DNA of 64,000 bases from positions 1 through 64,000 of the forward strand of contig CAIONQ010000032.1 in NCBI GenBank assembly GCA_903859705.1, in the 5' to 3' direction. Source of the stretch: an uncultured Chthonomonas sp. (lineage in GTDB: Bacteria > Armatimonadota > Chthonomonadetes > Chthonomonadales > Chthonomonadaceae). Under the pieces are notes generated by a model. That model did no database searches and was not told the DNA's origin. It saw nothing but the letters and a program-made list of their open reading frames with translations. This document shows, one piece after another, positions 17,892-27,601 of the stretch (its first letter is position 1; each line of letters starts with the position of its first letter). Made by a program: the position numbers and the translations under genes.

Positions 17892-20477
17892 ATGCCTAAA
17901 CGCATTCAACCAATTTGGGCTGCAGTTGCCGCATCGGCCCTATATATGCCGGCCGCACAAATCCCGGCAAACGCTCAGGAAGCGGCATTTCGTGCGCCCG
18001 CCGTTCCACTTGTGGCCTCCAACCCCTATCTTAGCATCTGGAGCGAAGCGGATAAGCTTACCGATGATGTAACACGCCACTGGACCGGAAGGCCGCACCC
18101 GCTAAGCAGCCTTATCCGTATAGATGGCAAAGCCTACCGCCTTATGGGCAACTCGCCAACCACCGTACAGGCGCTGCCACAAACTGGAATGGAAGTGCTG
18201 CCCACGCGCTCTATCTATCAGTTTTCTGGAGCAGGTGTACATGTATCGCTACTCTTCACCACGCCCATCCTGCCGCAAAATCTGGACGTTCTTACCCGAC
18301 CTGTAACCTACATTACCTGGAATGTACAGGCTACCGATGGCAAAACACACAGCGTTGCCATCTATGTGTCTGCTGCCTCGGACCTTACCGTGAACGATAC
18401 CGCACAGAAGGTGGTGTGGGCACGGGAGCGTATGGGCGATGTAACCGCGCTGAAAGTAGGAACAGAAGAGCAGCCCATCCTGCAAAAGGCCGGCGATGAC
18501 ATTCGCATCGACTGGGGATATGCCTACCTCGCAGCGCCATCTCGAGGTTGTGATACTGCGGCCGGAAATGGTGCAGACCTGCAATCCGAGTTTGTGAAGG
18601 CAGGACACATCGCATCCACAATCGATCCGCGAATGCCGCGCGCCGTGAAAGATGCAAATCCAACAGTTGCCATAGCATTCCCAGCTTCCGTGGCTTCCAG
18701 CACGGTTCTCAGCAGGCATGTGCTCATTGGATACGATGAGATCTACAGCATCGATTACTTTGGTAAACGCCTGCGTCCCTACTGGCGCCGCAATGGTGCC
18801 ACCCCATCTACTCTGCTTCAAACTGCCGATAAAGAGTATCCCGCGTTAATGCAACAGTGCGCGAAGTTTGATGCTGAACTTGTGGCTGATCTTACAAAAG
18901 CTGGCGGAGCACGCTATGCAAAGATAGCCTCGCTGGCGTACAGGCAGTGCCTGGCGGCAACCGGTATCGCTGCAGATAGCCGCAAGCAGATGCTGCTTTT
19001 TACAAAAGAAAACACCAGCAATGGCGATATTGCCACGGTGGACGTAATCTTCCCGATGGATCCCATGCTGCTGTTCCTCAGCCCCACCCTCGCCAAGGCA
19101 TCGCTGGTGCCGATTATGCAGTACGCCGCGTCTCCGCGCTGGAAGTTCCCCAACTCCCCGCACGATCTGGGCACCTACCCGCTGGCTCATGGCACCGACG
19201 ATGGCGGCGAAGGCATGCCGGTTGAAGAGAGCGGCAATATGATTTTGCTTTGCGATGCCATTGCACAATCTGAGGGCAACGCCAACTTTGTTTCGCCCTG
19301 GTGGCATAAAATTCAGCAGTGGGAAGATTATCTGGAGAAATACGGCAACGATCCTGAGGATCAGCTCTGCACAGATGACTTTATGGGCCATCTGGCACAC
19401 AACTCTAACCTCTCCATCAAGGCGATCCTTGCCATTGCAGCCTATGGGGATCTGTGCGAAATACGCGGCGATCATGCTGCCGCAGTGCGTGCAAAGGGCC
19501 TTGCAAAGAACTTCGCAATCCACTGGATAGAGGTTGCCGAGGATGGCGGACACTCCCGCCTGGCCTTTGATCAGCCAAAAACCTGGAGCCAGAAATACAA
19601 CCTGGTGTGGGATCGCATACTCAATCTCAACGTTTTCCCGGCATCGGTTGCAGAACGGGAAGTTGCGTTTTACAAGAGCGTGATGCAGCCATACGGGGTA
19701 CCGCTGGATTCCAGAACGCGGCTGACAAAAACCGACTGGTCAGTGTGGTCCGCAACGCTTGCCACAAAGCAATCCGACTTTGAAACCATCGTATCTCCCA
19801 TCTACGATTACCTTACCAAAACCAGCGCACACCAGCCCCTTTCGGATTCCTACATTACAGATAACATCAAGAGCGATGGCATGCATGCCCGCTCTGTAGT
19901 TGGTGGCATCTTTATTAAGATGCTGGCGGAGCCTGCATTGTGGAAGAAGTGGGTATCGCGAGACAAGAGCACAGTCGGCCCCTGGGCCGCCCTGCCGGTG
20001 CCACCGAAGGTAACCGAAATTGTGCCTACTGGCCGCACTGCACCTCAGGAGTGGAGCTACACCACCGCAAGGCCGGCAGCAGCCTGGACGAAGGTAGGCT
20101 TTGACGACAGCAAATGGCAGAAGGGCCAGGCAGGTTTTGGCTCCGAGGGTACGCCAGGAGTAGCAATCCACACAAAGTGGACATCTGAAGACATCTGGAT
20201 AAGGAAGAGCATCACCATCCCGGCAGACGCAAAGGGCAACCTGCAGTTTCTGGCCTACCATGATGAAGATGTTGAAATTTATGTAAATGGCATCCTTGCT
20301 TCCGGACAGGGCGGCTTTACAACCAGCTACACTCCGCTCGCAATATCACCTGCAGCCCTCACACTTCTGAAACCAGGAGCGAATGTTACGGTAGCAGTAC
20401 ACTGCCATCAAACTACAGGCGGGCAGGGCATCGATGTTGGCCTGGCCACAGTAGAAGAGGTAAAGCAACCGGAGTAG
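17892..20477 (+). CDS. glutaminase A-like protein (DUF4964/DUF5127/DUF4965/DUF1793) with C-terminal jelly-roll module
   Basis: 861 residues with a signal peptide. The domain order is that of GtaA-like proteins: DUF4964 (VASNPYLSIWSEADKLTD), DUF5127 to about 330, DUF4965 and DUF1793 (SPHDLGTYPLAHGTDDGGEG, EESGNMILLCDAIAQSEGN, QKYNLVWDRILNLNVFP). Fungal members are described as glutaminases, but the (alpha/alpha)6 toroid suggests glycosidase ancestry, so the substrate in this bacterium is uncertain. The last 150 residues (AWTKVGFDDSKWQKGQAGFG, FLAYHDEDVEIYVNG) form a GH2-type sugar-binding jelly roll not found in the fungal enzymes. It follows the GH127 gene by 115 bases and ends at a strong terminator. 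Confidence 0.85.
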   Translation: MPKRIQPIWAAVAASALYMPAAQIPANAQEAAFRAPAVPLVASNPYLSIWSEADKLTDDVTRHWTGRPHPLSSLIRIDGKAYRLMGNSPTTVQALPQTGMEVLPTRSIYQFSGAGVHVSLLFTTPILPQNLDVLTRPVTYITWNVQATDGKTHSVAIYVSAASDLTVNDTAQKVVWARERMGDVTALKVGTEEQPILQKAGDDIRIDWGYAYLAAPSRGCDTAAGNGADLQSEFVKAGHIASTIDPRMPRAVKDANPTVAIAFPASVASSTVLSRHVLIGYDEIYSIDYFGKRLRPYWRRNGATPSTLLQTADKEYPALMQQCAKFDAELVADLTKAGGARYAKIASLAYRQCLAATGIAADSRKQMLLFTKENTSNGDIATVDVIFPMDPMLLFLSPTLAKASLVPIMQYAASPRWKFPNSPHDLGTYPLAHGTDDGGEGMPVEESGNMILLCDAIAQSEGNANFVSPWWHKIQQWEDYLEKYGNDPEDQLCTDDFMGHLAHNSNLSIKAILAIAAYGDLCEIRGDHAAAVRAKGLAKNFAIHWIEVAEDGGHSRLAFDQPKTWSQKYNLVWDRILNLNVFPASVAEREVAFYKSVMQPYGVPLDSRTRLTKTDWSVWSATLATKQSDFETIVSPIYDYLTKTSAHQPLSDSYITDNIKSDGMHARSVVGGIFIKMLAEPALWKKWVSRDKSTVGPWAALPVPPKVTEIVPTGRTAPQEWSYTTARPAAAWTKVGFDDSKWQKGQAGFGSEGTPGVAIHTKWTSEDIWIRKSITIPADAKGNLQFLAYHDEDVEIYVNGILASGQGGFTTSYTPLAISPAALTLLKPGANVTVAVHCHQTTGGQGIDVGLATVEEVKQPE

Positions 20478-20513
20478 GCATCAGATTGATTGCTTAATCG
20501 CATGAAATGCAAT

Positions 20514-20556
20514 ATCGGCTCTGGCCAGAGGTAATCCTGGCCAGAGCCGATTTGTC
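20514..20556 (+). terminator. rho-independent terminator
   Basis: A perfect 15-bp stem (ATCGGCTCTGGCCAG pairing with CTGGCCAGAGCCGAT), an 8-base loop and a following TTTGTCTTT tract lie 36 bases after the glutaminase A-like gene. Confidence 0.9.
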
Positions 20557-20691
20557 TTTAACTGGAATTTTAGGGGTTAAAATTCACATGCTGAGAGATA
20601 ACAGATTCATCTAGCTTCCTATCAAAATGTGTCATAAGTCTGTTTAAAACATACTAATAACCTCCGAAGTCTGTTAAAGAGAGACAAACTC

Positions 20692-20720
20692 TTGCTTAAA
20701 TCTCTGCAGTTTGGTATACT
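20692..20720 (+). promoter_or_regulatory. sigma70-like promoter for the IPT/TIG protein gene
   Basis: TTGCTT and TATACT are separated by 17 bases. The expected transcription start near 20727 leaves a leader of about 60 bases before the ATG at 20788. Confidence 0.6.
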
Positions 20721-20787
20721 CTAAACAGATAGCCCTCCCCTGGCAACCCGTACTCTTTTCGCTTCGAATCGCGAGGTTTTGGAAGAC

Positions 20788-21807
20788 ATGAAACTTTCCA
20801 TCAAATCCGCCGCAATGCGGATGGTGCCGGCAGCAGTTCTGGCTGTGGCATCTTTCTGCGGCACACTAACTACTGGCTCCGCGTCTGCGGCAGCGCCAAC
20901 CATCACTGCTATCAGCGTTAGCAGTGTAACCACTCCAAGTGCAGCCTTCACGTTTACAGTTACCGGCACCAACTTTGTACAGGCAACCCGCAGAGTGCGC
21001 GGTACCTATGTTGCCACCGAAGAGTATGGCTCCGTTAACGCAACATACAACTCGGCCACACAGCTAACGGTAAGTGTTCCAACACTGGAGGCCGTAACCT
21101 CTGCAGTTACCCTCCACTTTTATGTATCAACACCGGGGCAAGGCCGCAGTGTAGCAGCAGCGGATCAGGTTTTCACAATCAATCCACCGGTTCAGGGTCC
21201 GCCACCAACCATTGCCGCTCTCAGCACAACATCTGTTACTACTCCAACAGCCGCATTCACCTTCACTGTATCCGGCACAAATTTTGTGGCTGGCACAACT
21301 GCGCTGCCGTTTCATTCTGAGGTTGTGAGCGATGAGTGGGGCGAGCTCAAGACTACCGTTAACTCGGCAACCCAGGTAACGGTTAGTATGCGGGCGCTGC
21401 CGAAGGTGAAAACAGCAACAACGCTGCACCTGTATGTAGAAAACCCGGATGGCACTCGCAGCGATGTGGCCAGCGAACTTACCTTCACCATCAATCCGCC
21501 CGCTCCGGGCACTCCGCCGACGCTTACAGCACTTAGCGCAATTGGCGTTACCACACCGGCACGCAACGTTACGTTTACCGTAACGGGTACTGGATTTGTA
21601 ACTGGCAAGGGCTGGAATAACCAGACAACGGTTGCTTCGGAAGAGTACGGCCCACTGGATACGCAGGTTAACTCGGCCACTGGCCTAACAGTCTATCTGG
21701 GAACATTTCGAAAGGTGCGAACGCCGATCACGCTCCACCTGTACGTGCTGAACCCGGATGGTACCCGCAGCGATGCCTCTACAGATATCGTTTTCACGAT
21801 AAACTGA
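20788..21807 (+). CDS. secreted protein made of three IPT/TIG-like repeats
   Basis: 339 residues from the ATG (a TTG three codons upstream is also open). A signal peptide (AAVLAVASFCGTLTTG) is followed by three tandem units of about 103 residues, each with the order PTITAISVSSVTTP, FTFTVTGTNFV, YNSATQLTVSVP, TLHLYVENPDGTRSD and FTINPP. The GTNFV/GTGFV core and immunoglobulin-like strand spacing identify the IPT/TIG fold, common in adhesins and in accessory domains of surface enzymes. There is no catalytic domain or anchor, so it is probably a secreted adhesion or matrix protein. It forms a single transcription unit with its own promoter and terminator. Repeat identity looks high enough for recombination between units. 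Confidence 0.75.
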   Translation: MKLSIKSAAMRMVPAAVLAVASFCGTLTTGSASAAAPTITAISVSSVTTPSAAFTFTVTGTNFVQATRRVRGTYVATEEYGSVNATYNSATQLTVSVPTLEAVTSAVTLHFYVSTPGQGRSVAAADQVFTINPPVQGPPPTIAALSTTSVTTPTAAFTFTVSGTNFVAGTTALPFHSEVVSDEWGELKTTVNSATQVTVSMRALPKVKTATTLHLYVENPDGTRSDVASELTFTINPPAPGTPPTLTALSAIGVTTPARNVTFTVTGTGFVTGKGWNNQTTVASEEYGPLDTQVNSATGLTVYLGTFRKVRTPITLHLYVLNPDGTRSDASTDIVFTIN

Positions 21808-21872
21808 GGCTGCCTGCACGTTTGAGGATTTGAGCATCTAAACTGTTTCTCTTTAGCAAAACTTTCTCAAAC

Positions 21873-21905
21873 CCCTGTGCGCCTCTGTGCGCACAGGGCT
21901 TTTTT
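21873..21905 (+). terminator. rho-independent terminator
   Basis: A 10-bp GC-rich stem (CCCTGTGCGC pairing with GCGCACAGGG) with a 6-base loop is followed by CTTTTTTT. It ends the IPT/TIG gene before the convergent gene at 21927. Confidence 0.92.
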
Positions 21906-21926
21906 TACGTTACACCGTGCCGATGA

Positions 21927-22925
21927 TTACTTATTGCCGATCGAGAGTGAATCCATGAACTCATCGACGTGGCTGGTCCCCAGAGCAGCGGCTGTCTGAC
22001 TTATCACCATCAACTGTACAAGCTCACCTTTGAAGTAAATATTGCGAGATACCGCGACGCCAATCTCGATATCATCCTGCATTACCTTCAGCACTAATTC
22101 GCGCCCAGGGCAATCTCCCACGGTAATCCATCGCTCTTCAACCAGTTTGGCACCCAGGCCAGCGATAGTGCCTTCTCGGCTGTTGTCCAGAATTTTCTCG
22201 CGCTCCTCTGGCGTAGCTGCCGGGGTTTTTACGCCGCCGTGGCCGGCAATATACACCACCCTGGTTGCAGGATCCATGGATTGCCACACATGCATTTCGG
22301 TGTTATCACTGGTGGTGCCTGTTCGCGGTTTGGGCTCTCCCGGGATTTTAACGGTAGTTCCGCCCATGTTCAGTGGCTTAAATGCCGCTGGTAGCGTCCC
22401 ATGGTTTCTAATTTTGAACGACGTGAAAAATGCATCTACGGACGGGGAATTTATCGATTGGGGGCTGCCGATATACCAGAGGGTGTAAATCCGGTGATCA
22501 ATCAGGAAGAAACGCGCTCTTGCACCCAGATGAGAATCAATCTCAACTACCTGTTCGCGTCCGGGCCAGTTACCAAGTGTCAATTTCTTCTCAGAAATCA
22601 TCTTGCCCTTGCTGGATCGCTTCAGTTGAGCCTGCGCATTGTCCAGTATAGCAGCAGTTCCAGCGGCCATTCTCGCTGGTGTCAGATCGCCAAATGAGAT
22701 ATCAAATGAGCTTGCGCCGAGGTCTGCTTTGCAGTCTGTAGAGCCGAGGTCGCCAGGTACTGATTTATTCGGTTTGTTTATCGTAACTGCGGGATGTGAT
22801 GGGAACTTGATAGAAAACCGGCCGACCTGAGATATGTAGGTCATCATGGCAGGGACAGTTTGTGCGGATACTGAAACTGGAAGCAGCAACGGCAATAGGA
22901 GCGATAGGCTCAGAGTTCGCTTCAT
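21927..22925 (-). CDS. secreted protein with two related domains, function unknown
   Basis: 332 residues, with AGAGG ahead of the ATG and a clear signal peptide (LSLSLLLPLLLPVSVSAQ). Two related halves of about 140 residues are visible. Compare KLTLGNWPGREQVVEIDS with WITVGDCPGRELVLKVMQ, and SPSVDAFFTSFKI with TSHVDEFMDSLSI. The pattern VGRFSIKFPSHPAVT near the start and the ending VDAFFTSFKI recall small secreted alpha/beta domains of the PsbP/DUF1795 type, but I cannot assign a family. It stands alone, convergent with the IPT/TIG gene and divergent from the GH gene at 23082. Confidence 0.7.
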   Translation of the reverse strand: MKRTLSLSLLLPLLLPVSVSAQTVPAMMTYISQVGRFSIKFPSHPAVTINKPNKSVPGDLGSTDCKADLGASSFDISFGDLTPARMAAGTAAILDNAQAQLKRSSKGKMISEKKLTLGNWPGREQVVEIDSHLGARARFFLIDHRIYTLWYIGSPQSINSPSVDAFFTSFKIRNHGTLPAAFKPLNMGGTTVKIPGEPKPRTGTTSDNTEMHVWQSMDPATRVVYIAGHGGVKTPAATPEEREKILDNSREGTIAGLGAKLVEERWITVGDCPGRELVLKVMQDDIEIGVAVSRNIYFKGELVQLMVISQTAAALGTSHVDEFMDSLSIGNK

Positions 22926-23081
22926 TAGGGCCTCTTTCTGGAGACACAGCGTGGTAGGCAGTATGGATGGTATGTTACGCCCATTCGTTTACTTTTCCTC
23001 CGACATGCGCTGCACGTTAGCATCCACGTTAACACAGGCATATCTCTCAATATCGGCGAATATTTCACTCAGAGGTAAACA

Positions 23082-24701
23082 ATGAACCGTTTTCTGAGTT
23101 CGGCCCGGTGGGCCATAACAATGGTTGCGAGTGTGGTGTTTGTGGGCGGTGCTCTGCGGGCGAATGCGCAGCCCCTTCCACATATCGATCGATCTTATCA
23201 CGGCGTGCCCACACTATTTGTAGATGGCAAACCGTTTCTGGTAGTGGGAGCCCAGTGCGATATCTGGCGAAGCACCCGGCAGGATGCTAAGACAGTCCAG
23301 TTTTTCGACGCGTTCAAAGAGATGCATGCCACCACCGTTGGCATTGGCATACCCTGGTCGAAGATAGAAACTGCGGAAGACCATTACGACTTTACGTTCT
23401 TAGACTGGTTTATAGACAGGGCAAGAGAGCACGGACTCCGCCTTGGTATCAACCTTTTTAATACCAATGTATGCGGCAAAGTGGAGGAGGGCAACGATGC
23501 CAGCGCTTTCCCAGTTTACACGCCAAAGTACATACTGAGTCAGCCACAGAAGTACCGCCGCATGCAACTGCCCTACCCTTACAAATATGCTGCCGGCGGG
23601 CCGCCAATGTGCCCCAACGACCCTGCTACCCTGCAGCGTGAAGTTAAGTATGTTACGCGCGTTGCGGAACACCTGAAACAGGCAGACACACGGCATACCG
23701 TTGTGCTGGTACAGCTTGATAATGAGTTTTACTACCAGCAATGGGAAGGCAACCGGCCAGATTATGGCAGCGCAACCGAGAAGGCTGTGCGGTGCAAGTG
23801 CGAAAACTGCAACCAACTATGGAGCAAAGCTCCCTCAAAAGATGGCGAAACCTTTATGTTTGATAGCTTTGCCCGCTATGCAAAGGCGTTATCCGACGCC
23901 ATTTACAAAACGCATCCGTTACCCATGTATTTAAACAGCCCGTGGTGGCCACCCTACCTCGTGCCAACTTTTCTGGATGCATGCCCCAACATAGATATGG
24001 TGGGCATTGATGGGGTACTTACTCCGAGAGAGCCCGGCATCTTCTCAGATTCTCAGCGCAGCCGCAACCTACCCTTTGCTGCCGAAAACCCCACCGAAAA
24101 TAGCGAAGTGCGCCTTAATCTAGATGTGCTGCCGTGGTACACCATTGCGGGAAGGCCGGGAATAGGTAACCTACTGTGGGAGTGTGGTCCGCCACACACC
24201 ATTGTGGATGACCCTGTTTGCAGGCAGCGATATGGCGCAGCACTTGGGCCGATACGTGATGCCATGTTCCCACTATGCGTATATCGTGGCACGGAGGCCA
24301 TGGCAGCGTGGTTCGCATTGCGAGAGATTCCGGCTGGTTTAAAAACAGATGACCCCGGCAACTTTCAGGATGTATCGGGCGTTACTAGCCGATTTATGAT
24401 TCGGCAGGCGGCAACTTCAAAAGCTGTCGACGCTGCAGGTCTGGAAGTAACTGTTGGCGGGCATATATTTAAGCTTTCTGCCACCAGTGCCGGAGCTTTA
24501 ATTCACATAGCACCTCAGCAGATACTTCTGATAACATCTGCAGGCACTCTTCACATGGCAGATAGGCCACGTGTGGCAGAGCGCGGACACTATGAAGGCA
24601 CCACCTGGGTTCGGGAAGACAGTGTTTCCATAGCTGCCGATAAAAACGGGTTTGCAATTGTCATCAGTAAGCCAGGTGTCTTACGCCTGACTTACCCGTA
24701 A
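23082..24701 (+). CDS. secreted clan GH-A glycoside hydrolase (beta-galactosidase-like)
   Basis: 539 residues, with AGAGG seven bases before the ATG and a signal peptide (ITMVASVVFVGGALRANA). A TIM-barrel beta-galactosidase-like start is visible: LFVDGKPFLVVGAQCDIW, EMHATTVGIGIPWSKIET and FLDWFIDRAREHGLRLGI. VVLVQLDNEFYY places the likely acid/base glutamate at about residue 214, and NLLWECGPPH at about 367 is a candidate nucleophile. This layout resembles GH35 and GH42 enzymes with a short C-terminal beta domain. It probably trims beta-galactosides or related glycans at the cell surface or outside. The exact GH family is uncertain. A terminator follows at 24734. Confidence 0.75.
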   Translation: MNRFLSSARWAITMVASVVFVGGALRANAQPLPHIDRSYHGVPTLFVDGKPFLVVGAQCDIWRSTRQDAKTVQFFDAFKEMHATTVGIGIPWSKIETAEDHYDFTFLDWFIDRAREHGLRLGINLFNTNVCGKVEEGNDASAFPVYTPKYILSQPQKYRRMQLPYPYKYAAGGPPMCPNDPATLQREVKYVTRVAEHLKQADTRHTVVLVQLDNEFYYQQWEGNRPDYGSATEKAVRCKCENCNQLWSKAPSKDGETFMFDSFARYAKALSDAIYKTHPLPMYLNSPWWPPYLVPTFLDACPNIDMVGIDGVLTPREPGIFSDSQRSRNLPFAAENPTENSEVRLNLDVLPWYTIAGRPGIGNLLWECGPPHTIVDDPVCRQRYGAALGPIRDAMFPLCVYRGTEAMAAWFALREIPAGLKTDDPGNFQDVSGVTSRFMIRQAATSKAVDAAGLEVTVGGHIFKLSATSAGALIHIAPQQILLITSAGTLHMADRPRVAERGHYEGTTWVREDSVSIAADKNGFAIVISKPGVLRLTYP

Positions 24702-24733
24702 CGCACAACCCACGATGTTAGCCTTCAATCGTG

Positions 24734-24771
24734 AACTAAATGCCCCGCAACTAGCGCGGGGCGTTTTAGTT
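24734..24771 (+). terminator. hairpin terminator
   Basis: A GC core (GCCCCGC pairing with GCGGGGC) is flanked by AACTAAA and TTTAGTT arms with one bulge. The right arm contains TTTT. It lies 33 bases after the GH-A hydrolase gene. Confidence 0.75.
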
Positions 24772-24886
24772 GCCTGTTATCATGCGTTAATATCATTGCT
24801 CTTCAGAGATACAGCGGCTAGAATCTGAAATGTGCAGGATGCGTTTCATCCTGGCCGAGTTTGATATCGATTGGATTGATGTACCC

Positions 24887-27601
24887 ATGAAGAAACTTCC
24901 CCTAATGCTTGCTGCCATCGCTGCGGCCGCCCTACCCACAGGCATTGCCCAAGCGCAATCTGGCGATCCACTTGCCGCGTATGATGTTGTTTGGGGCACT
25001 CCCTCTGCAGATGCCGCAGGCTCCATGCCGATTGGAAATGGTGAAGTCGTTCTCAATGTTTGGGTGGAAAAGGCCACGGGAGACGTGCTGTTTTATATTG
25101 GCCGAACAGACTCGTTATCAGAGATCAGCCGGGTACTTAAAATCGGTGGCGTCCGGGTGCATATGGTGCCTTCCCCATTTGTTAATGCAGCCGTCTTTCG
25201 GCAGCACCTTATTCTGCGAGATGGCCGCATAGAGTTTTGCGGTGATGGGGCGCACCTCGGACTATTTGTGGATTCCGGAGCCCATGTTGTTCACCTATCT
25301 GGCTCATTTCAAAAGCCCACGCGCGTGCAGGTGCAATCGATGCAATGGCGAAACCAGCCACACACGCTGCTTCCTGGCGAAAATGGGTCTGCCTGGTCCG
25401 TACATGATGCGCCATTCACCCGCACCGAGGCCGCAGATGTGTACCTGCCAGATGCTGGCAACTCTATTACCTGGTATCACCGCAACGAAACCTCGATCGT
25501 GCCGGCACTGTGGGAAAACCAGTCGCTAACTGGCCTACCGGGCACCTTTGATCCCATTATCCATCGCACATTTGGCGCGACCATCCAGGGGGTTGGCCTG
25601 GTGCGCAATTCACCAACTGTGCTTGAAAGCAACGGCCCGGTGAGGCAGTTTGCATTTAGAGTGGCAACTCACGCAGCACAAACGGCTACGGTGGCCGAAT
25701 GGAAGCGAGGGCTGCGGGCAGAATCTGCAAAGTCTAGCCTGGAAGCAGCCATGGTTAGAACGCGAAATTGGTGGCATGCCTACTGGCAGCGATCTTATGT
25801 GTTTATTCATGGAGATGAGAGCGGCGCAAATATCTCAGCAAACAAGCACAGTTTGCGCAAAGGGTTTGATAGCAATAACCAGAACAAATTTGTTGGCAAG
25901 CTGGAAAAATGGAAGTGTGTAGACCGAGTTTTAACCGAAGCAGAGATGGCGGCCTACTTCCGTGGGGCGAGCCCGGGCCTGCCACAGGCGGTAGCATCTT
26001 CCACATTTAAGCATGGCATTACACTGCTTGCAAGCATTCAGCCAGATACGATGGGGCCGGCGCGCATATTCGATAAGGTTACTGCCGGCGCATCGGATGG
26101 CTTTTTGTTTGACATTCAGCCCGGCAACAGCCTGCGGCTAATTATTGGCCCGGACATTTTGACAGCGCCAGGCTGCCTGATCGCGGGCAAACAGCAGGAT
26201 GTAGCGGCAACGTACAACCCGGCAACGGGCGAGGCTACGATCTATGCAGATGGCAAGCGAGTAGCGGTTCGGTTGCCGGAATCAGGGTCTACTATAACCC
26301 GTGGGTACGTGCTTCAGCGCTATGTTCAGGCCTGCCAGAGCCGCGGACAGTACCCGGTAAAATTTAACGGCGGCTACTATACGGTAGAGCCCCACGCAAT
26401 GGGCATGCCCTACAATGCCGATTACCGAAATTGGGGAGATAGCATATGGCTGCAGAATGTGCGGCATATGTACCACCCGATGTTGGCCAGTGGCGACTTT
26501 GAGATGACAGAAGCCTTCTTTAGGCTATACGAAGCTGCACGCCCTCTGGCAGAATCCCGAACACGGAAGTACCACGGCAGTGAAGGTGCCTACTTCCCAG
26601 AGACTATGACCTTATGGGGAACTTACAGTGGTGGTGATTATGGCTGGGACCGCACTGGCCATGTTCCTGCCGACGTACTATGCCCCTACTGGGCATTTGC
26701 CTGGAATCAGGGACCAGAGATTGTGGCGCTGATGCTGGACCGCTGGGACTACACCCGAGATACCCAGTTTCTGCAGAGACGCGTTCTACCGATGGCGGAA
26801 TCTGTGTTACGATACTTCGATACCCGCTTTAAGAAGGACACAAGGGGCAAAGTAATTCTGGATCCCACGCAGGCCGTAGAGACCTACTGGTACGGTGTGG
26901 TGAACGATATGCCCACAACGGCAGGCCTCATCGCAATCACAAGTAGGCTGAAGGCACTGCCCGCAGGATTGGTCGATGCTCGCCGTAAGAGCTTCTTTGA
27001 GCACATGCGCCAGGCGTGCCCGGATATTCCAGTGCAGATGCATGAAAGCGCCCGGGAACTGGCACCCGCACAGAAGTACAACCCACAAACCAGCAACTGC
27101 GAAAATAGCCAACTCTACGCAGTTTGGCCATTTCAGGTAGTTACCCTTGCGAAGCCCGCTCTGTTGCCAGAGGCGCGGCGAGCCTATGAACACCGCTTGA
27201 ACCACCTGGATGCTGGTTGGGGATACGACGGCAATGTGGCCGCACTGCTTGGCATGCGAGATGAGGCAGCGCGAATACTAAAAGTGAAAGCCCGCAACTC
27301 GCACCCGGCATATAGGTGGCCGGCAACCTGGGGTCCTAATTACGATTGGCTGCCGGATCAAAACCATGGCGGCAACCTGTTAAACACCACGCAATTAATG
27401 TTAATGCAGGCAGAACCAATAGAATCTGGGGGCGCAATTCTTCTTCTGCCAGCATGGCCAAAGCAGTGGGATGTCTCCTTCAAGCTCCATGCCCCTGGCA
27501 ATACTACCGTAGAATGCACCTATCGCAAAGGGAAAGTTGTTACCCTGCGGGTTACTCCGGAAGATCGCGCCAAAGACGTCCGGGTGCTGCTGCCAAAGTG
27601 A
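24887..27601 (+). CDS. DUF5703 glycoside hydrolase (GH95-like toroid) with inserted LamG-like domain
   Basis: 904 residues from the ATG that begins a signal peptide (KKLPLMLAAIAAAALPTGIA). The DUF5703 N-terminal module is recognised by YDVVWGTPSADAAGSMPIGN, VVLNVWVEKATGDVLFYIG and RVLKIGGVRVHMVP. The C-terminal half is an (alpha/alpha)6 barrel like GH95 fucosidases (SIWLQNVRHMYHPMLASGDF, YFPETMTLWGTYSGGDYGWD, LPDQNHGGNLLNTTQLMLMQ). Between them, at about residues 305-470, sits a concanavalin/LamG-like insert (LEKWKCVDRVLTEAEMAAYF, PARIFDKVTAGASDGFLFDI, ATYNPATGEATIYADGKRVA). The substrate may be a fucosylated or related plant glycan; no experimental DUF5703 activity is known to me. It closes the carbohydrate island. 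Confidence 0.8.
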   Translation: MKKLPLMLAAIAAAALPTGIAQAQSGDPLAAYDVVWGTPSADAAGSMPIGNGEVVLNVWVEKATGDVLFYIGRTDSLSEISRVLKIGGVRVHMVPSPFVNAAVFRQHLILRDGRIEFCGDGAHLGLFVDSGAHVVHLSGSFQKPTRVQVQSMQWRNQPHTLLPGENGSAWSVHDAPFTRTEAADVYLPDAGNSITWYHRNETSIVPALWENQSLTGLPGTFDPIIHRTFGATIQGVGLVRNSPTVLESNGPVRQFAFRVATHAAQTATVAEWKRGLRAESAKSSLEAAMVRTRNWWHAYWQRSYVFIHGDESGANISANKHSLRKGFDSNNQNKFVGKLEKWKCVDRVLTEAEMAAYFRGASPGLPQAVASSTFKHGITLLASIQPDTMGPARIFDKVTAGASDGFLFDIQPGNSLRLIIGPDILTAPGCLIAGKQQDVAATYNPATGEATIYADGKRVAVRLPESGSTITRGYVLQRYVQACQSRGQYPVKFNGGYYTVEPHAMGMPYNADYRNWGDSIWLQNVRHMYHPMLASGDFEMTEAFFRLYEAARPLAESRTRKYHGSEGAYFPETMTLWGTYSGGDYGWDRTGHVPADVLCPYWAFAWNQGPEIVALMLDRWDYTRDTQFLQRRVLPMAESVLRYFDTRFKKDTRGKVILDPTQAVETYWYGVVNDMPTTAGLIAITSRLKALPAGLVDARRKSFFEHMRQACPDIPVQMHESARELAPAQKYNPQTSNCENSQLYAVWPFQVVTLAKPALLPEARRAYEHRLNHLDAGWGYDGNVAALLGMRDEAARILKVKARNSHPAYRWPATWGPNYDWLPDQNHGGNLLNTTQLMLMQAEPIESGGAILLLPAWPKQWDVSFKLHAPGNTTVECTYRKGKVVTLRVTPEDRAKDVRVLLPK

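Larger units (their letters stand above)
20478..20787. other. intergenic region with terminator and promoter
   Basis: 310 bases holding the terminator of the upstream gene (20514-20556), an AT-rich stretch (20560-20700) and a sigma70-like promoter (20692-20720) for the IPT/TIG protein gene. No coding potential was seen. Confidence 0.7.
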
